A stretch of DNA of 64,000 bases from Marinimicrobium agarilyticum DSM 16975 (GTDB lineage Bacteria; Pseudomonadota; Gammaproteobacteria; Pseudomonadales; Cellvibrionaceae), in assembly GCF_000423345.1 (NCBI RefSeq), contig NZ_AUHU01000006.1:234839-298838 (forward strand). The letters run 5' to 3'. Positions within the stretch are counted from its first letter, which is position 1, and the number at the start of each line of letters is the position of its first letter. This document shows positions 27,303 through 38,582 of this stretch, in pieces. The notes under the pieces are model-generated. The model was given only the letters and a program-made list of their open reading frames with translations, was not told where the DNA came from and searched no databases. The position numbers and the translations under genes were made by a program.

Positions 27303-29192
27303 CTACACAGGAATATCGGCCAAATTCCCTTTGCTCTCAAGCCAAACACGACGATCAGACGCGCGTTTTTTCCCGAGCAGCATATCCATTAATTGCAGCG
27401 TGCCCTCAATATCATCAATGCCGAGTTGCACCAGGCGGCGGGTATCACGAGCCATGGTGGTCTCCCGCAACTGAAGCGGGTTCATCTCACCCAGCCCCTT
27501 GAAACGCTGCACATTCACCTTGCCCTTTTTCTTCTCCGCCTCGATCCGATCCAGCACGCCGTTTTTCTCACTCTCATCCAGCGCGTAATACACCTCCTTG
27601 CCCACATCGATTCGGTACAACGGCGGCATGGCCACGAACACATGACCGTTTTCCACCAGCGGGCGGAAGTGCTGTACGAACAGCGCGCACAGCAGCGTCG
27701 CAATATGCAGGCCGTCGGAGTCGGCGTCTGCCAGGATGCAGATCTTGTGATAGCGAAGCTGATTCAGGTCCGTCGCGCCGGGGTCCACCCCCAAGGCCAC
27801 GGAAATGTCGTGCACTTCCTGATTGGAAAAAATATCGGAAACATCCACTTCCCAGGTGTTCAGGATCTTGCCGCGCAGCGGCATGATGGCCTGAAATTCG
27901 CGGTCCCGCGCCTGCTTGGCAGAGCCGCCGGCCGAATCCCCCTCCACCAGAAAGAGTTCGCTACGCACCGGATCGGAGCTGGAACAGTCCGCCAGCTTAC
28001 CGGGGAGCGCCGGGCCCTGGGTCACTTTTTTCCGAGCGACTTTTTTACTCGAGCGCACACGCCGCTGGGCGTTATTGATGCACAGCTCCGCCAGCTTGTC
28101 CCCGTCCTCGGTGTGCTGATTGAGCCAAAGTGCAAATGCATCTTTAGCGATACCGGAGACAAAAGCCGCAGCCTCACGCGAGGATAAACGCTCTTTGGTC
28201 TGGCCTGAGAACTGCGGGTCGGCCAACTTCGAGGACAAGACGTAACTGCAGTTCGCCCAGACATCTTCCGGTGCCAGCTTCACGCCGCGGGGCAACAAGT
28301 TGCGAAATTCGCAGTAATCGCGAAGCGCATCCAGCAAGCCCGTGCGCAGGCCGTTGACGTGGGTCCCACCCTGGGCGGTGGGAATCAGGTTGACGTAACT
28401 TTCCTGCACCAGCTCCCCCCCTTCGGGCAACCACTGCACCGCCCAGGTCACCGCTTCGGTCTTGCCGTTGAACTCGCCGACAAAAGGCAGCTCGGGCAGG
28501 GTTTCCCAGCCCTGGGTGGCGCCCTGGAGGTAATCCTTCAGGCCGTCTTCATAAAACCATTCATCGGTTTCCCCAGACTGTTCATCTTTGAAGGTGACGG
28601 TCAGCCCGGGGCACAGCACAGCCTTGGCACGCAACACGTGGCGCAGGCGGCTGACACTGAATTTGTGGGAGTCAAAGTAACTGGGGTTGGGCAGAAACCG
28701 GATGGCGGTGCCGGTGTTGCGCTTGCCGCAGGTGTCAATCACTTCCAGGTCCGAGGCTTTATCACCATTCATGAAGCCCATGCGGTGAACCTGACCGTCC
28801 CGCTTGATGGTGATTTCCAACATCTGGGACAGGGCGTTGACGACCGAGACGCCGACCCCGTGAAGGCCGCCCGAGAACTGGTAGTTCTTGTTGGAGAACT
28901 TGCCGCCCGCGTGCAAGGTGCACAGGATCACTTCCACCCCGGGCTTGCCCTGCTCCGGGTGAATATCTACCGGCATACCGCGACCGTCGTCGGAGATGGT
29001 GACCGAGTGGTCTTTGTGCAGGACCACCTGAATGCTTTTGGCGTGACCGGCGAGCGCCTCGTCCACGCTGTTGTCGATCACCTCCTGAGCCAGGTGGTTG
29101 GGCCGCGTGGTGTCGGTGTACATGCCGGGACGCTTTTTGACCGGGTCGAGCCCCGTGAGGACTTCAATATCTTCTGAGGAGTAATTTGCCAT
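27303..29192 (-). CDS. parE: DNA topoisomerase IV subunit B
   Basis: The ATPase subunit of topoisomerase IV, which decatenates daughter chromosomes together with ParC (not in the window). At 629 residues it has standard ParE length. It shows the GHKL ATP-binding motifs (EVIDNSVDEALAGHA, SDDGRGMPVD, GGLHGVGVSVVNALS), the TOPRIM segment LFLVEGDSAGGSAKQARDR and DADSDGLHI, and the C-terminal VQRFKGLGEMNP. It is the last gene of a minus-strand run nudF-yqiB-cpdA-yqiA-parE, the same order as in enterobacteria and pseudomonads. Confidence 0.98.
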   Translation of the reverse strand: MANYSSEDIEVLTGLDPVKKRPGMYTDTTRPNHLAQEVIDNSVDEALAGHAKSIQVVLHKDHSVTISDDGRGMPVDIHPEQGKPGVEVILCTLHAGGKFSNKNYQFSGGLHGVGVSVVNALSQMLEITIKRDGQVHRMGFMNGDKASDLEVIDTCGKRNTGTAIRFLPNPSYFDSHKFSVSRLRHVLRAKAVLCPGLTVTFKDEQSGETDEWFYEDGLKDYLQGATQGWETLPELPFVGEFNGKTEAVTWAVQWLPEGGELVQESYVNLIPTAQGGTHVNGLRTGLLDALRDYCEFRNLLPRGVKLAPEDVWANCSYVLSSKLADPQFSGQTKERLSSREAAAFVSGIAKDAFALWLNQHTEDGDKLAELCINNAQRRVRSSKKVARKKVTQGPALPGKLADCSSSDPVRSELFLVEGDSAGGSAKQARDREFQAIMPLRGKILNTWEVDVSDIFSNQEVHDISVALGVDPGATDLNQLRYHKICILADADSDGLHIATLLCALFVQHFRPLVENGHVFVAMPPLYRIDVGKEVYYALDESEKNGVLDRIEAEKKKGKVNVQRFKGLGEMNPLQLRETTMARDTRRLVQLGIDDIEGTLQLMDMLLGKKRASDRRVWLESKGNLADIPV

Positions 29193-29242
29193 AAAAGGGT
29201 ATTAACTCTGTCGTCGATCTTGTTGTTGGATGCAGTTTTTTT

Positions 29243-29336
29243 GGTGGATGACGCCCTTCGGACTTATCCACCCTACGGTCAGGGTGAAGTCATGTTCGGT
29301 AACGGCGGATGCGGCCTGCGGCCTTATCCGCCCTAC
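29243..29336. repeat. Pair of REP-like palindromes between yqiA and parE
   Basis: Two related hairpins at 29243-29272 and 29304-29332 have the plan GGYGGAT, a short loop region, then TTATCCRCC followed by CTAC. The first stem is GGTGGAT/ATCCACC and the second GGCGGAT/ATCCGCC with an inner GGCC/GGCC pairing. They lie in the 194-base gap before parE. Such repetitive extragenic palindromes usually occur in many genomic copies. Confidence 0.7.
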
Positions 29337-29386
29337 AGGTAGTGCGGAGGTTGCGTGGGGCGAATACGCAGCGCGCGCATCCGCCA

Positions 29387-29968
29387 CTACCGACTTTCCA
29401 GAAAAGCCAAGGCGTCGGGAATATAGCGCTCAAAGGCCTGAAAACCGTGATCGCCGCCGGGCTCGACGGTTTGCCTCGCCCCCGCGTATTTATCCACCGC
29501 CTGCCGGTAATCCAATGTCTCATCTCCCGTCTGCACCAGTAGCCACAGGTTCTCCGGCCGGCTCGGGGGATTGACGTCGTAGCACCGGAATTCATCCACA
29601 TGGTGAGCCGTCAGGCGATACGTATCATCGGTATGATACCCCTTCAGGTCAACCTCCAGATAATCCGGCATGAATTGCCAGGGAGCGACGGCGGGGTTCA
29701 CCAGCACCGCGGGAGACTGATATTGCTCGGCCATCCAGGTGGCCCAGAAGCCTCCCAGGGAGCTACCCATCAGGTAAAGGGGGGCGTCGTCCGGGATCAA
29801 GGCGCTCAATTGTCGGGCGGTATCAGCCGGGTAAGGAGATAAATGCGGGCATTGAAAATCCATTTCGGGGCGATGCCGCGCCAGCCAGGCTTCCACCTGA
29901 CGCGCCTTGAAGGAGGCGGGTGAGCTGAGGAAACCGTGAATATAGAGTAACCGGGGGGCTGTCGCCAT
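29387..29968 (-). CDS. yqiA: YqiA-type alpha/beta-hydrolase esterase
   Basis: A soluble 193-residue hydrolase. LYIHGFLSSPASFKA is the oxyanion-hole region, GSSLGGFWAT the nucleophile elbow with the catalytic serine, TGDETLDY the acidic residue region and GGDHGF the catalytic His. E. coli YqiA has esterase activity on short acyl substrates; the physiological substrate is unknown. Its ATG overlaps the cpdA stop by one base (TGATG). Confidence 0.92.
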   Translation of the reverse strand: MATAPRLLYIHGFLSSPASFKARQVEAWLARHRPEMDFQCPHLSPYPADTARQLSALIPDDAPLYLMGSSLGGFWATWMAEQYQSPAVLVNPAVAPWQFMPDYLEVDLKGYHTDDTYRLTAHHVDEFRCYDVNPPSRPENLWLLVQTGDETLDYRQAVDKYAGARQTVEPGGDHGFQAFERYIPDALAFLESR

Positions 29969-30750
29969 CAGTAACCGGCAGAACGGTAGTCAATCTGGTA
30001 TTCGCGGTCAGTCACGCGCGAGACGCCCGTATCCAGAGTCCCATCGGAATGCAGCTCAAACCAGCGATAGCCCGGCATGGCATGGTCCACCGCAAAATCC
30101 TGGCTACCGGGTTCGAACTGGATGCAGGTGGCGGGCGTCGCAAACAACTGTACCCCGTTGCGCTCACCCTGGTAGAACTGATGCACGTGCCCCCAGGAAA
30201 TCGCTTTGACCTGAGAGTGCGCGTCAACGACCTTAAAGAAGGCATCGGCGTTATTGAGGATATATTCATCAATCCAGCGGCTCCCTACCGGGACCGGCTG
30301 GTGGTGGAGCATGATCATGGTCGGACGGTGACTGTTGCTGGCCAGCGTCTGGTCCAGAAACTCCAGCTCGCTCTGCGCCAAATGGCCATGGACGAAGCCC
30401 GGCACCGCTGAATCGAGCAGCACGAGCATCCACTCGCCCACCATCATGACGCGGGACTCGGGTACATCGTCTCCCTCATACTGGGCCATGGTCGACGCGG
30501 AATCGTGGTTGCCGGGCAGCCAGCCCAAGGGCACGCCGGTATAGCGTCGAATCGTTTCCACGAAGCGCCCATAGCACTCGGTGTGGGCATCACTGGCGAC
30601 ATCGCCCGTGCAGACCACAGCGTCGTAGGTCGATTGCTCTTTGGCAATCAACTCCATTACATCCGCCAGGCTCTGGTCAGTGTTGAGCCCCAGCAGGGAG
30701 GGATCAGACAGAGGGCCCAAATGGCAGTCGGTTATCTGAATCAGGCGCAC
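29968..30750 (-). CDS. cpdA: 3',5'-cyclic-AMP phosphodiesterase
   Basis: A class III cyclic-nucleotide phosphodiesterase of 260 residues that hydrolyses cAMP and so tunes CRP/Vfr signalling. The metallophosphoesterase motifs are in order: DCHLG, GDVASD, GNHDS, HHQPVP and GHVHQ. The start is a GTG at 30750. It sits in the conserved nudF-yqiB-cpdA-yqiA-parE order. Confidence 0.94.
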   Translation of the reverse strand: MRLIQITDCHLGPLSDPSLLGLNTDQSLADVMELIAKEQSTYDAVVCTGDVASDAHTECYGRFVETIRRYTGVPLGWLPGNHDSASTMAQYEGDDVPESRVMMVGEWMLVLLDSAVPGFVHGHLAQSELEFLDQTLASNSHRPTMIMLHHQPVPVGSRWIDEYILNNADAFFKVVDAHSQVKAISWGHVHQFYQGERNGVQLFATPATCIQFEPGSQDFAVDHAMPGYRWFELHSDGTLDTGVSRVTDREYQIDYRSAGY

Positions 30751-30936
30751 GAACGTCTCAATATCCGGTTGACTCCACTTCCAGTTGACTCATGGCGCCC
30801 CAGGCGGTTCGCGCAAAACGCGGCTCTGGCAGCGCTACTGTGTAATCTGGAATGTTTTTGGAGAATAACCACAAGTTGAGACAGGTGCAAGGAAGTTGCC
30901 ACCAGTGTCGGAACTTTTGTCAGGGAGTGTGAAGGA

Positions 30937-31383
30937 CTACCAGACCGTTTCCAGGCTATGCCCCTTCGCCAGGCATAAGCCGAGCCACTCGCCCAGAAAA
31001 CGGTTCAGTTGCGCCTTTTCGTCCTGGTGGTACATGGCGCTATTGGGATATTCATAGCGCGGCTGCAGGCGGCGATGGCGCTCCCAGGCGAGCACTTCGG
31101 CCAGTTGCGCATCGTGATAGAGACGCACGGTGAGCTGAGGCGCCTTGAGCCAGTCATCCCCGACGGCCGCGTCCGATTGGCTCAATCGCAGCGTCGTGGT
31201 GTAGCGGGAGCGCTCGGTCACTTCAAGTTGCGTCAACCACTGCCGGCCACCACTGGTCACCGCGAACTGCCAGCGCTCACCACCGTTCACGCCTTCGGGC
31301 ATCAGCTTGCTCAGACGCCAGTAATTGGCTTCACACTCGGCGAGCTGACGGGACAGATTGACCTTGTAGCGGTTTTTTACCAT
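30937..31383 (-). CDS. yqiB: DUF1249 family protein YqiB
   Basis: A 148-residue protein of the DUF1249 family, of unknown function, always found near cpdA and nudF in gammaproteobacteria. NLSRQLAECEANYWRLSKLMP near the N-terminus and the C-terminal YEYPNSAMYHQDEKAQLNRFL are characteristic. The ATG at 31383 is used. It lies between nudF and cpdA, with about 190 bases before cpdA. Confidence 0.9.
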   Translation of the reverse strand: MVKNRYKVNLSRQLAECEANYWRLSKLMPEGVNGGERWQFAVTSGGRQWLTQLEVTERSRYTTTLRLSQSDAAVGDDWLKAPQLTVRLYHDAQLAEVLAWERHRRLQPRYEYPNSAMYHQDEKAQLNRFLGEWLGLCLAKGHSLETVW

Positions 31384-31481
31384 TCGCGCGGACTCTCCTG
31401 CGGTACCTTTCGACGTTTTTCAGCCACTAAAAGCCCCTCTCGCCCGTAGGAGGGCGGCTATGAATAAGCCAGTGGGGCGCT

Positions 31482-31498
31482 GGGCGGCTTGGCCGCCC
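31482..31498 (-). terminator. Small GC hairpin downstream of nudF
   Basis: A 7-bp stem (GGGCGGC with GCCGCCC) and 3-base loop in the gap between nudF and yqiB. No U tract follows, so termination is uncertain. Confidence 0.3.
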
Positions 31499-31543
31499 GG
31501 AGAATCGGACGGAACTCATTCAGTCTAACAGACCTTTGGGCAT

Positions 31544-32161
31544 TTATCCCTGTTTCAACCGCCCCCGGTTGAGCTGCAGCCACTGGAGGCAGATCAGCAC
31601 AGCGGCGTTATTGAAGCGCCCGGTGTACAGGTGTTCAAAGGCTTCGAGCGCCGGAATAACGTGCACTTTGATGTCCTCGTTCTCTTCGTCCAGACCATGG
31701 ATACCACCGGCCTGGCCAAGGTCCACCAGACTGCAAAGCACGTGCATTTTCTCATCACAAGCGCCGGGGCTGGGGAAATAGCTGCCGATGTATTCCAGGT
31801 GCTGAGGCTCGACGCCGGCCTCTTCGACGGACTCCCGCCGTGCCACATCCTCGGGAGTTTCACCCTCTTCGATCATGCCCGCGACGATTTCCAGGCACCA
31901 GGGGCCTTGAGGGTCATCGAGCGCGCCGGCCCGGAACTGCTCGACCAGGCCAATGAGGTCGCGCTCGGGGTCGTAAAGCAACACGCCGACCGCCGGGCCG
32001 CGCAGGAAAAGCTCGCGCGACATGGGGTCGGTCCAGCCGCCTTTGAAAAGCTTGTGCCGCAAGGTGAGCTTTTCGGCGCGGAAGAAGTTTTTGTAGAGGG
32101 TCTCGCGGCGGGTGATTTCCACATCGTCGCGGGTAAAGGGGGCTTTTTTCCAGTTGGTCAT
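31544..32161 (-). CDS. nudF: ADP-ribose pyrophosphatase (Nudix)
   Basis: A 205-residue Nudix hydrolase that cleaves ADP-ribose to AMP and ribose 5-phosphate. The full Nudix box, GMIEEGETPEDVARRESVEEAG, is present (G-x5-E-x7-REUxEEXG pattern), and LEYIGSYFPSPGACDEKMHV follows as in the NudF branch. First gene of the nudF-yqiB-cpdA-yqiA-parE run. Confidence 0.95.
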   Translation of the reverse strand: MTNWKKAPFTRDDVEITRRETLYKNFFRAEKLTLRHKLFKGGWTDPMSRELFLRGPAVGVLLYDPERDLIGLVEQFRAGALDDPQGPWCLEIVAGMIEEGETPEDVARRESVEEAGVEPQHLEYIGSYFPSPGACDEKMHVLCSLVDLGQAGGIHGLDEENEDIKVHVIPALEAFEHLYTGRFNNAAVLICLQWLQLNRGRLKQG

Positions 32162-32212
32162 GGTTCGAGCCTATCTAGAGATGGAGCTACAGTAGCAACC
32201 ACGGACTCGCTA

Positions 32213-32303
32213 TCAGGCCTATTATTTCGAAAACGCGATGAATATGTCCCTATAGCTCCCTCACTTCTTCCCTGAAGTGAGGGTTTCGAAATAATAGGCC
32301 TGA
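32213..32303. repeat. Palindromic intergenic element, nested hairpin
   Basis: Perfect 20-base inverted arms at 32213-32232 and 32284-32303 (left arm begins TCAGGCCTATTATTTC) enclose a 51-base interior. The interior starts ACGCGATGAATATGTCCCTA and contains a second hairpin with a perfect 10-bp stem (CCCTCACTTC / GAAGTGAGGG, 6-base loop). The interior start matches the element at 38448-38550, whose arms are unrelated. Confidence 0.8.
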
Positions 32304-32552
32304 CATCGTGTCCTTGCAGTGAATTTATGCCTTTATACTACGTAGCACGCGAGCATTCGGCTACCTATACCAAGCGAAAGACATGAAGGTAGGTGGCGGC
32401 TGCCGCCTCCGAGGCGTCGGACCGACCATACCCTACGAATGACCTGGTTCATCAAATATCGACATCATTGGAGGGTTATTACAGAAGGAGACACCCGGTA
32501 GCGCGCCCGGACTTTCTGGAGGGTCCGGACGAGCTGGAGTACAACCTCCCCA
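32304..32552. other. Intergenic stretch upstream of nudF and downstream of thiC
   Basis: About 250 bases beyond the palindrome, up to the thiC stop. No gene was recognised. A short imperfect GTCCGG hairpin near 32507-32528 may mark the end of thiC transcription, and the nudF promoter should lie around 32165-32300, overlapping the palindrome. Confidence 0.4.
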
Positions 32553-34475
<1,923 letters not shown>

Positions 34476-34483
34476 TCAAAAGG

Positions 34484-35365
34484 TCATTCGGTGGCGGATG
34501 ACAACAGGGATGAAGAAGGAATCGGCGGCTCTGGCCAGTGCTGCCGATAGAAGTGGTCGAGGGGGCCGGCACCCGCGCCCAACTGCCACCCGATCGAGCC
34601 GGCGAGCGCCCCCTGCACAAAGTCTTTGGCTTCGGCAACCGCCGTGGCGAGGCTCAAGCCTCGCGCCAGACCGGCGGCAATGGCGGCCGAGAGGGTGCAG
34701 CCCGAGCCGTGGCTATTGGCCGTTTTGAGGCGAGGTCGGGACAGCACTTCAGACAGTTCAGCACTGAGCAACAGGTCCATGGCCTCAGGACCCTCGCTGT
34801 GCCCGCCCTTGAGCAGTACCGCTTCGGGCCCCATGGCGAGGAGCTGCTCGGCCTGTCGCCACAGCCCGGCTTGATCTTCCGCGCGAGGTTCGCCCAGCAG
34901 GGCGGCGGCCTCGGGGAGGTTGGGTGTGATCAGGTTGGCCCGCGGGAGCAGGCGGTCGCGGATGACTCGCTCCGCCTCGGGCTCCAATAGGCGGTCACCG
35001 CTGGTGGCCACCATGACCGGGTCGACCACCAAGGGGATGTCGGGCCAATCGTTGAGCACGTCGACGACGGCCTCCAATACCGCAACGTTGGCCAACATGC
35101 CGGTTTTGATCGCCCGGACCGAAAAGTCCGAGAGCACGGAGTTGAGCTGTTCAGTGACAAAGGCGGGGGGGACTGGATGCACCGACTGAACACCGAGACT
35201 GTTCTGGGCGGTCAAGGCCGTCAGGGCGCTGCAGCCGAACACACCGCAGGCGGCGAAGGTTTTCAGGTCCGCCTGTATACCAGCGCCGCCGCCACTGTCA
35301 CTGCCAGCGATCGTCAACGCCACAGGGGGCCCAGAGCGATGGGGTTGTGCCAAAATGTCGTTCAC
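34484..35365 (-). CDS. thiD: Hydroxymethylpyrimidine/phosphomethylpyrimidine kinase
   Basis: A 293-residue kinase acting twice on hydroxymethylpyrimidine in thiamine synthesis. Ribokinase-fold motifs are clear: [48 protein letters not shown], and the catalytic [17 protein letters not shown]. The start is a GTG at 35365, with GGAG eight bases upstream; the open frame continues 26 codons upstream but has no family homology. It is first in the thiD-thiC operon, behind a TPP riboswitch. The last 25 or so residues form an extra tail. Confidence 0.95.
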   Translation of the reverse strand: MNDILAQPHRSGPPVALTIAGSDSGGGAGIQADLKTFAACGVFGCSALTALTAQNSLGVQSVHPVPPAFVTEQLNSVLSDFSVRAIKTGMLANVAVLEAVVDVLNDWPDIPLVVDPVMVATSGDRLLEPEAERVIRDRLLPRANLITPNLPEAAALLGEPRAEDQAGLWRQAEQLLAMGPEAVLLKGGHSEGPEAMDLLLSAELSEVLSRPRLKTANSHGSGCTLSAAIAAGLARGLSLATAVAEAKDFVQGALAGSIGWQLGAGAGPLDHFYRQHWPEPPIPSSSLLSSATE

Positions 35366-35467
35366 GCGTTCCACTCCCGAAGACAGTGGCGCGGGAAACG
35401 TCAGCAACAAGCCAAATAGAGATTGAGAATCGGTGAGGAACACCGAGAGAGGGCTGTTTCGCTTTCG

Positions 35468-35546
35468 TTCCCTACGCCGGTATTAACCGGATCAGGTTCA
35501 ACGGGTAAAATCTCAGCCTTTGGCATTCAGCCCAGGGCACCCCGAC
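35468..35546 (-). promoter_or_regulatory. TPP (THI element) riboswitch
   Basis: On the minus strand the RNA carries the conserved thi-box parts in order: CGGGGUGCC, then GGCUGAGAUU, ACCCGUUGAACCUGAUC, and GGUUAAUACCGGCGUAGGGA. It lies about 100 bases upstream of the thiD GTG. TPP binding is expected to repress the thiD-thiC operon; whether by transcription or translation is not clear from the leader. Confidence 0.95.
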
Positions 35547-35758
35547 GATTGGCCTTTAGTCTAGGCCAGTCATCCGGCCCTGTAAAGGCAGCGTACTTCT
35601 CCCAATCGCGGGTCGCCGCGCTAACGCTGTTTAACCCTTTTTTACAACTTCCCCCGCAAGCGGGCTCGACCTCCCGCGAGCGAGTGAGTAAACTCCCGAG
35701 TTGCCCACCAGTCGGTCGACGACGTCCCAACTCTGGAATGCAACGGACAGGAACTCAC

Positions 35759-37150
35759 ATGAAAACAACCCAAACGCTTTGGTTTCTCGGCCTGATCGCC
35801 ATGGCCCCCCTTTCTGTCAGCGCCAATTCGCTGCTGGATGTGTATGAGCTGGCGCTGAAAAATGACGCCCAGCTACAAGCGGATGAAGCCGCTTACGAGG
35901 CCGGGCTGGAAAACCGGGCGATTGGCCGCTCCAGCTTGCTGCCGGAAGTTGATGCCAGCGCCTACTATTCCGAAGGCGAGCAAGAAAATCTGAATAATTT
36001 GGCCGAAAACAGCGATGAACGAATAAAAGAGACCGAGAGCGAGGGCTCTGGCTGGGAAATTTCCCTCTCCCAGCCCTTGTTCAATATGGCGGCCTGGTAC
36101 AACTACAAACGCGGCGCCACCCTGAGCGAGCTGGCGGAAGTCCAGTTCGGCGCCGCTCAGCAAGACCTGATCGTCCGGGTGGCACAAGCCTATTTCAACG
36201 TGTTGCGTGCCATCGACAACCTCGAAACCGCCATGGCCGAGGAAGAGGCCCTGGCCCAGCAGTTGGAACAGACCCAGCAGCGCTATGAGGTCGGGCTGAC
36301 CGCCATTACCGAAGTGCTCGAAGCCCGCTCGGTTTACGACAGCGCCGTCGCCAACGTACTGCAGGCCAAGGGTGACCTGGGAATCGCCTACGAAGATCTG
36401 GAAGTAATGACCGGCACGCCGATCAATGCTCTGGCCCCACTACCAGACGACTTCGAAGCGGTGCGCCCGACTCCGACCGATCGCCATGCCTGGGTCGAGT
36501 TTGCGCTGGAAAACAACTACCAGTTGAAAGCCGCTCAACTGAACACTCGCGCCTCCGAACAGAGCGCAAAAGTCTCCAAGTCGCAACACTTACCGACGCT
36601 GGGACTCTCAGCCAGCTACAGCGATACTGCCTCGGAAGGTTCGCAATTTTTGGGTGGTCAGGTATTTAACAGTGATTCCGAATCTGAAGGCCATAGCATC
36701 CGCCTCAGCCTGAATGTACCTCTGTATTCCGGCGGTGGCATCTCTGCGGAGCGTCGCCAGGCTCACGCCCAGTACCTGCAGGCACGCGCGGAATTCAACC
36801 GGACTCAGCGCAGCGTCATTCAAAGCACGCGCTCTTTGCACCTGTCCGTTGAAACCGGCGTTTCTCAAGTCGAGGCGCGTCGACAAGCCATTGTTTCGGC
36901 CCGCAGCGCCCTGGAAGCCACGCAATCCGGCTACGAGGTCGGCACGCGCAATCTGGTGGAAGTGCTGCTGGCCCAGCAAGCGGTTTACCAGGCCGAGCGC
37001 GACTATCAGGACGCGCTATACAATTACATTATCAACACCTTCCAGTTGCGAGAAGCGGCAGGCATGCTGACTCCCGCCGATGTGCAGCGCGTCGATGCCG
37101 CCCTGGCCCAGGACGAAATGCTGCGCCGCAACGACTACGACGTCTACTGA
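35759..37150 (+). CDS. tolC: TolC family outer-membrane efflux protein
   Basis: A 463-residue trimeric outer-membrane channel for efflux and type I secretion. It has a signal peptide ending VSA, and two repeats of the long-helix hairpin, each ending with a short beta segment: ETAMAEEEALAQQLEQTQQRYEVGLTAI (first 16 residues from about 155) and the later SARSALEATQSGYEVGTRNLVEV. The real start is the ATG at 35759, which follows ACAGGA; the frame is open far upstream but noncoding. The position beside thiC/nudF/parE matches the tolC neighbourhood in enterobacteria and pseudomonads. Confidence 0.94.
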   Translation: MKTTQTLWFLGLIAMAPLSVSANSLLDVYELALKNDAQLQADEAAYEAGLENRAIGRSSLLPEVDASAYYSEGEQENLNNLAENSDERIKETESEGSGWEISLSQPLFNMAAWYNYKRGATLSELAEVQFGAAQQDLIVRVAQAYFNVLRAIDNLETAMAEEEALAQQLEQTQQRYEVGLTAITEVLEARSVYDSAVANVLQAKGDLGIAYEDLEVMTGTPINALAPLPDDFEAVRPTPTDRHAWVEFALENNYQLKAAQLNTRASEQSAKVSKSQHLPTLGLSASYSDTASEGSQFLGGQVFNSDSESEGHSIRLSLNVPLYSGGGISAERRQAHAQYLQARAEFNRTQRSVIQSTRSLHLSVETGVSQVEARRQAIVSARSALEATQSGYEVGTRNLVEVLLAQQAVYQAERDYQDALYNYIINTFQLREAAGMLTPADVQRVDAALAQDEMLRRNDYDVY

Positions 37151-37155
37151 GCGGC

Positions 37156-38076
37156 GTGACCGACCACCGCTCCTCGCCCTACCCCAAGCGCGTCCGACTG
37201 ATTGAAGTCGGACCGCGCGACGGCCTTCAGAACGAACCCACGCCCGTCCCGCTCCACGCCAAATTACGGCTACTGGAAGATCTGGCCAATGCCGGTCTCA
37301 ACTATCTTGAGGCGGGAAGCTTCGTTCACCCTACCCGCGTCCCTCAAATGGCTGACAGCGACCAGCTGTTTCAACAGCTCCAACGACGGGCGAACATCAC
37401 CTACGCGGCGCTCACCCCCAACCTGAAAGGGCTGGAACGGGCGCTGGCCGTCGACGCCGATGAAGTGGCCCTGTTCGCGGCGGCCTCGGAAACCTTCAGC
37501 CAAAAAAACATCAACTGCTCCATCGCCGAAAGCCTCCAACGGTTTGAGCCGGTGATCAGCGCGGCGGCGGCGGCCGGCGTGCCCGTGCGCGGGTACATTT
37601 CCTGCGTGCTCGGGTGCCCCTACGAGGGTGAGGTCTCGCCGGACAGGGTCGCCGAGCTTGCCGAAAAGCTGTTGCGGATGGGCTGCCGAGAGGTCTCCCT
37701 GGGCGACACCATCGGCGTAGGCACCGCTGGCGATACGGAAAGACTGCTCGAGCGTCTGGTACCCCAGCTGGGCGCCGATGCCCTGGCGGTTCACTTCCAC
37801 GACACCTACGGCCAGGCGCTGGCGAATATTCTGGTCGCCTTGCGTCACGGCATCGCCACCATTGATGCCGCCGTCGCCGGCCTGGGTGGCTGCCCCTTCG
37901 CACCGGGCGCGGCGGGCAACGTCGCGACCGAGGATGTGGTGTACCTGCTCAATGGTCTGGGTATCCAACACGGCGTGGACCTAGACCGCCTGGTCGCCGC
38001 CGGCGACCGAATCTGTCACACTCTGCAGCGGCCAAACGCGTCACGTGTTGCGAGAGCGCTTCTGGCCCAACGTTAA
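37156..38076 (+). CDS. mvaB: Hydroxymethylglutaryl-CoA lyase
   Basis: A 306-residue TIM-barrel lyase splitting HMG-CoA to acetyl-CoA and acetoacetate, the last step of leucine degradation. LIEVGPRDGLQNEP has the catalytic Arg-Asp pair, EAGSFVHPTRVPQMAD follows, HFHDTYGQALAN carries the metal-binding histidines, and GLGGCPFAPGAAGNVATEDV contains the active-site cysteine loop. The start is a GTG at 37156, only five bases after the tolC stop. The other leucine-pathway genes are not in the window. Confidence 0.95.
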   Translation: MTDHRSSPYPKRVRLIEVGPRDGLQNEPTPVPLHAKLRLLEDLANAGLNYLEAGSFVHPTRVPQMADSDQLFQQLQRRANITYAALTPNLKGLERALAVDADEVALFAAASETFSQKNINCSIAESLQRFEPVISAAAAAGVPVRGYISCVLGCPYEGEVSPDRVAELAEKLLRMGCREVSLGDTIGVGTAGDTERLLERLVPQLGADALAVHFHDTYGQALANILVALRHGIATIDAAVAGLGGCPFAPGAAGNVATEDVVYLLNGLGIQHGVDLDRLVAAGDRICHTLQRPNASRVARALLAQR

Positions 38077-38106
38077 TTCCGCCTCAACCGTTTAACGACC
38101 CACGCT

Positions 38107-38415
38107 ATGACCAACGATCCGACAATTGCGCTGGAAGCCAGCCTCAACCTCGAAACCGCCACCATTCCCTGGCGCGAACTCCAGCGGTTTTTTGCCGCCG
38201 GCCGAGCCATCGGAGTCAGCCCCAAACTGGATTTGATAAAAGTAGGCGCCGAACTGTCACGGGACAATGCCGAGCAGTTCAAACAGTGGATGGAGGACGG
38301 CAAGGTGGATGTGGTTGGGGACGAACAGGCCCAAGCCTGGCACGAGGCGGACGCCGAGGTGTGGGCGCTGGTGATAAGACCGTATGTGTTGGTTCAGGGG
38401 AAGTTGGACTCTTGA
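38107..38415 (+). CDS. DUF2288 family protein
   Basis: A 102-residue protein of the DUF2288 family. The pattern IPWRELQRFFAAGRAIGVSP, DLIKVGAEL and VRPYVLVQGKL-like end (here IRPYVLVQGKL) is typical. Family function is not known. It starts 30 bases after the HMG-CoA lyase stop and is probably cotranscribed with it. Confidence 0.85.
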   Translation: MTNDPTIALEASLNLETATIPWRELQRFFAAGRAIGVSPKLDLIKVGAELSRDNAEQFKQWMEDGKVDVVGDEQAQAWHEADAEVWALVIRPYVLVQGKLDS

Positions 38416-38447
38416 TCGAGGTGTTTTGTATAAATTTGCCTCCGGTC

Positions 38448-38550
38448 TGGAGCGGGATAACCCTTTCAAGACACGCCGTAAATACATCCCTGTAGGCTCG
38501 AATCGCGGGTCCCCCGCTCCACGGTCTTGAAAGGGTTATCCCGCTCCAGC
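38448..38550. repeat. Palindromic intergenic element with 26-bp arms
   Basis: Perfect 26-base inverted arms at 38448-38473 and 38525-38550 (left arm begins CTGGAGCGGGATAACCC) flank a 51-base interior. The interior begins ACGCCGTAAATACATCCCTG and includes a small hairpin GCGGG/CCCGC. Located between two convergent genes, so it could also terminate transcription from both sides. It shares 17 of the first 23 interior bases with the element at 32213-32303, while the arms differ. Confidence 0.85.
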
Positions 38551-38582
38551 CCTCAGTGCCAGCGATTAGCCATGTCCCGGAT

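Noticed and set aside
35423..35758. Upstream extension of the tolC frame across the TPP riboswitch region
   Set aside because: The extension has no signal peptide or homology, overlaps the riboswitch on the other strand, and a normal start with signal peptide is at 35759.
38448..38550. Integron attC site
   Set aside because: The inverted arms suggest it, but no GTTRRRY core sites were found and the arms pair perfectly without the extrahelical bases of attC.
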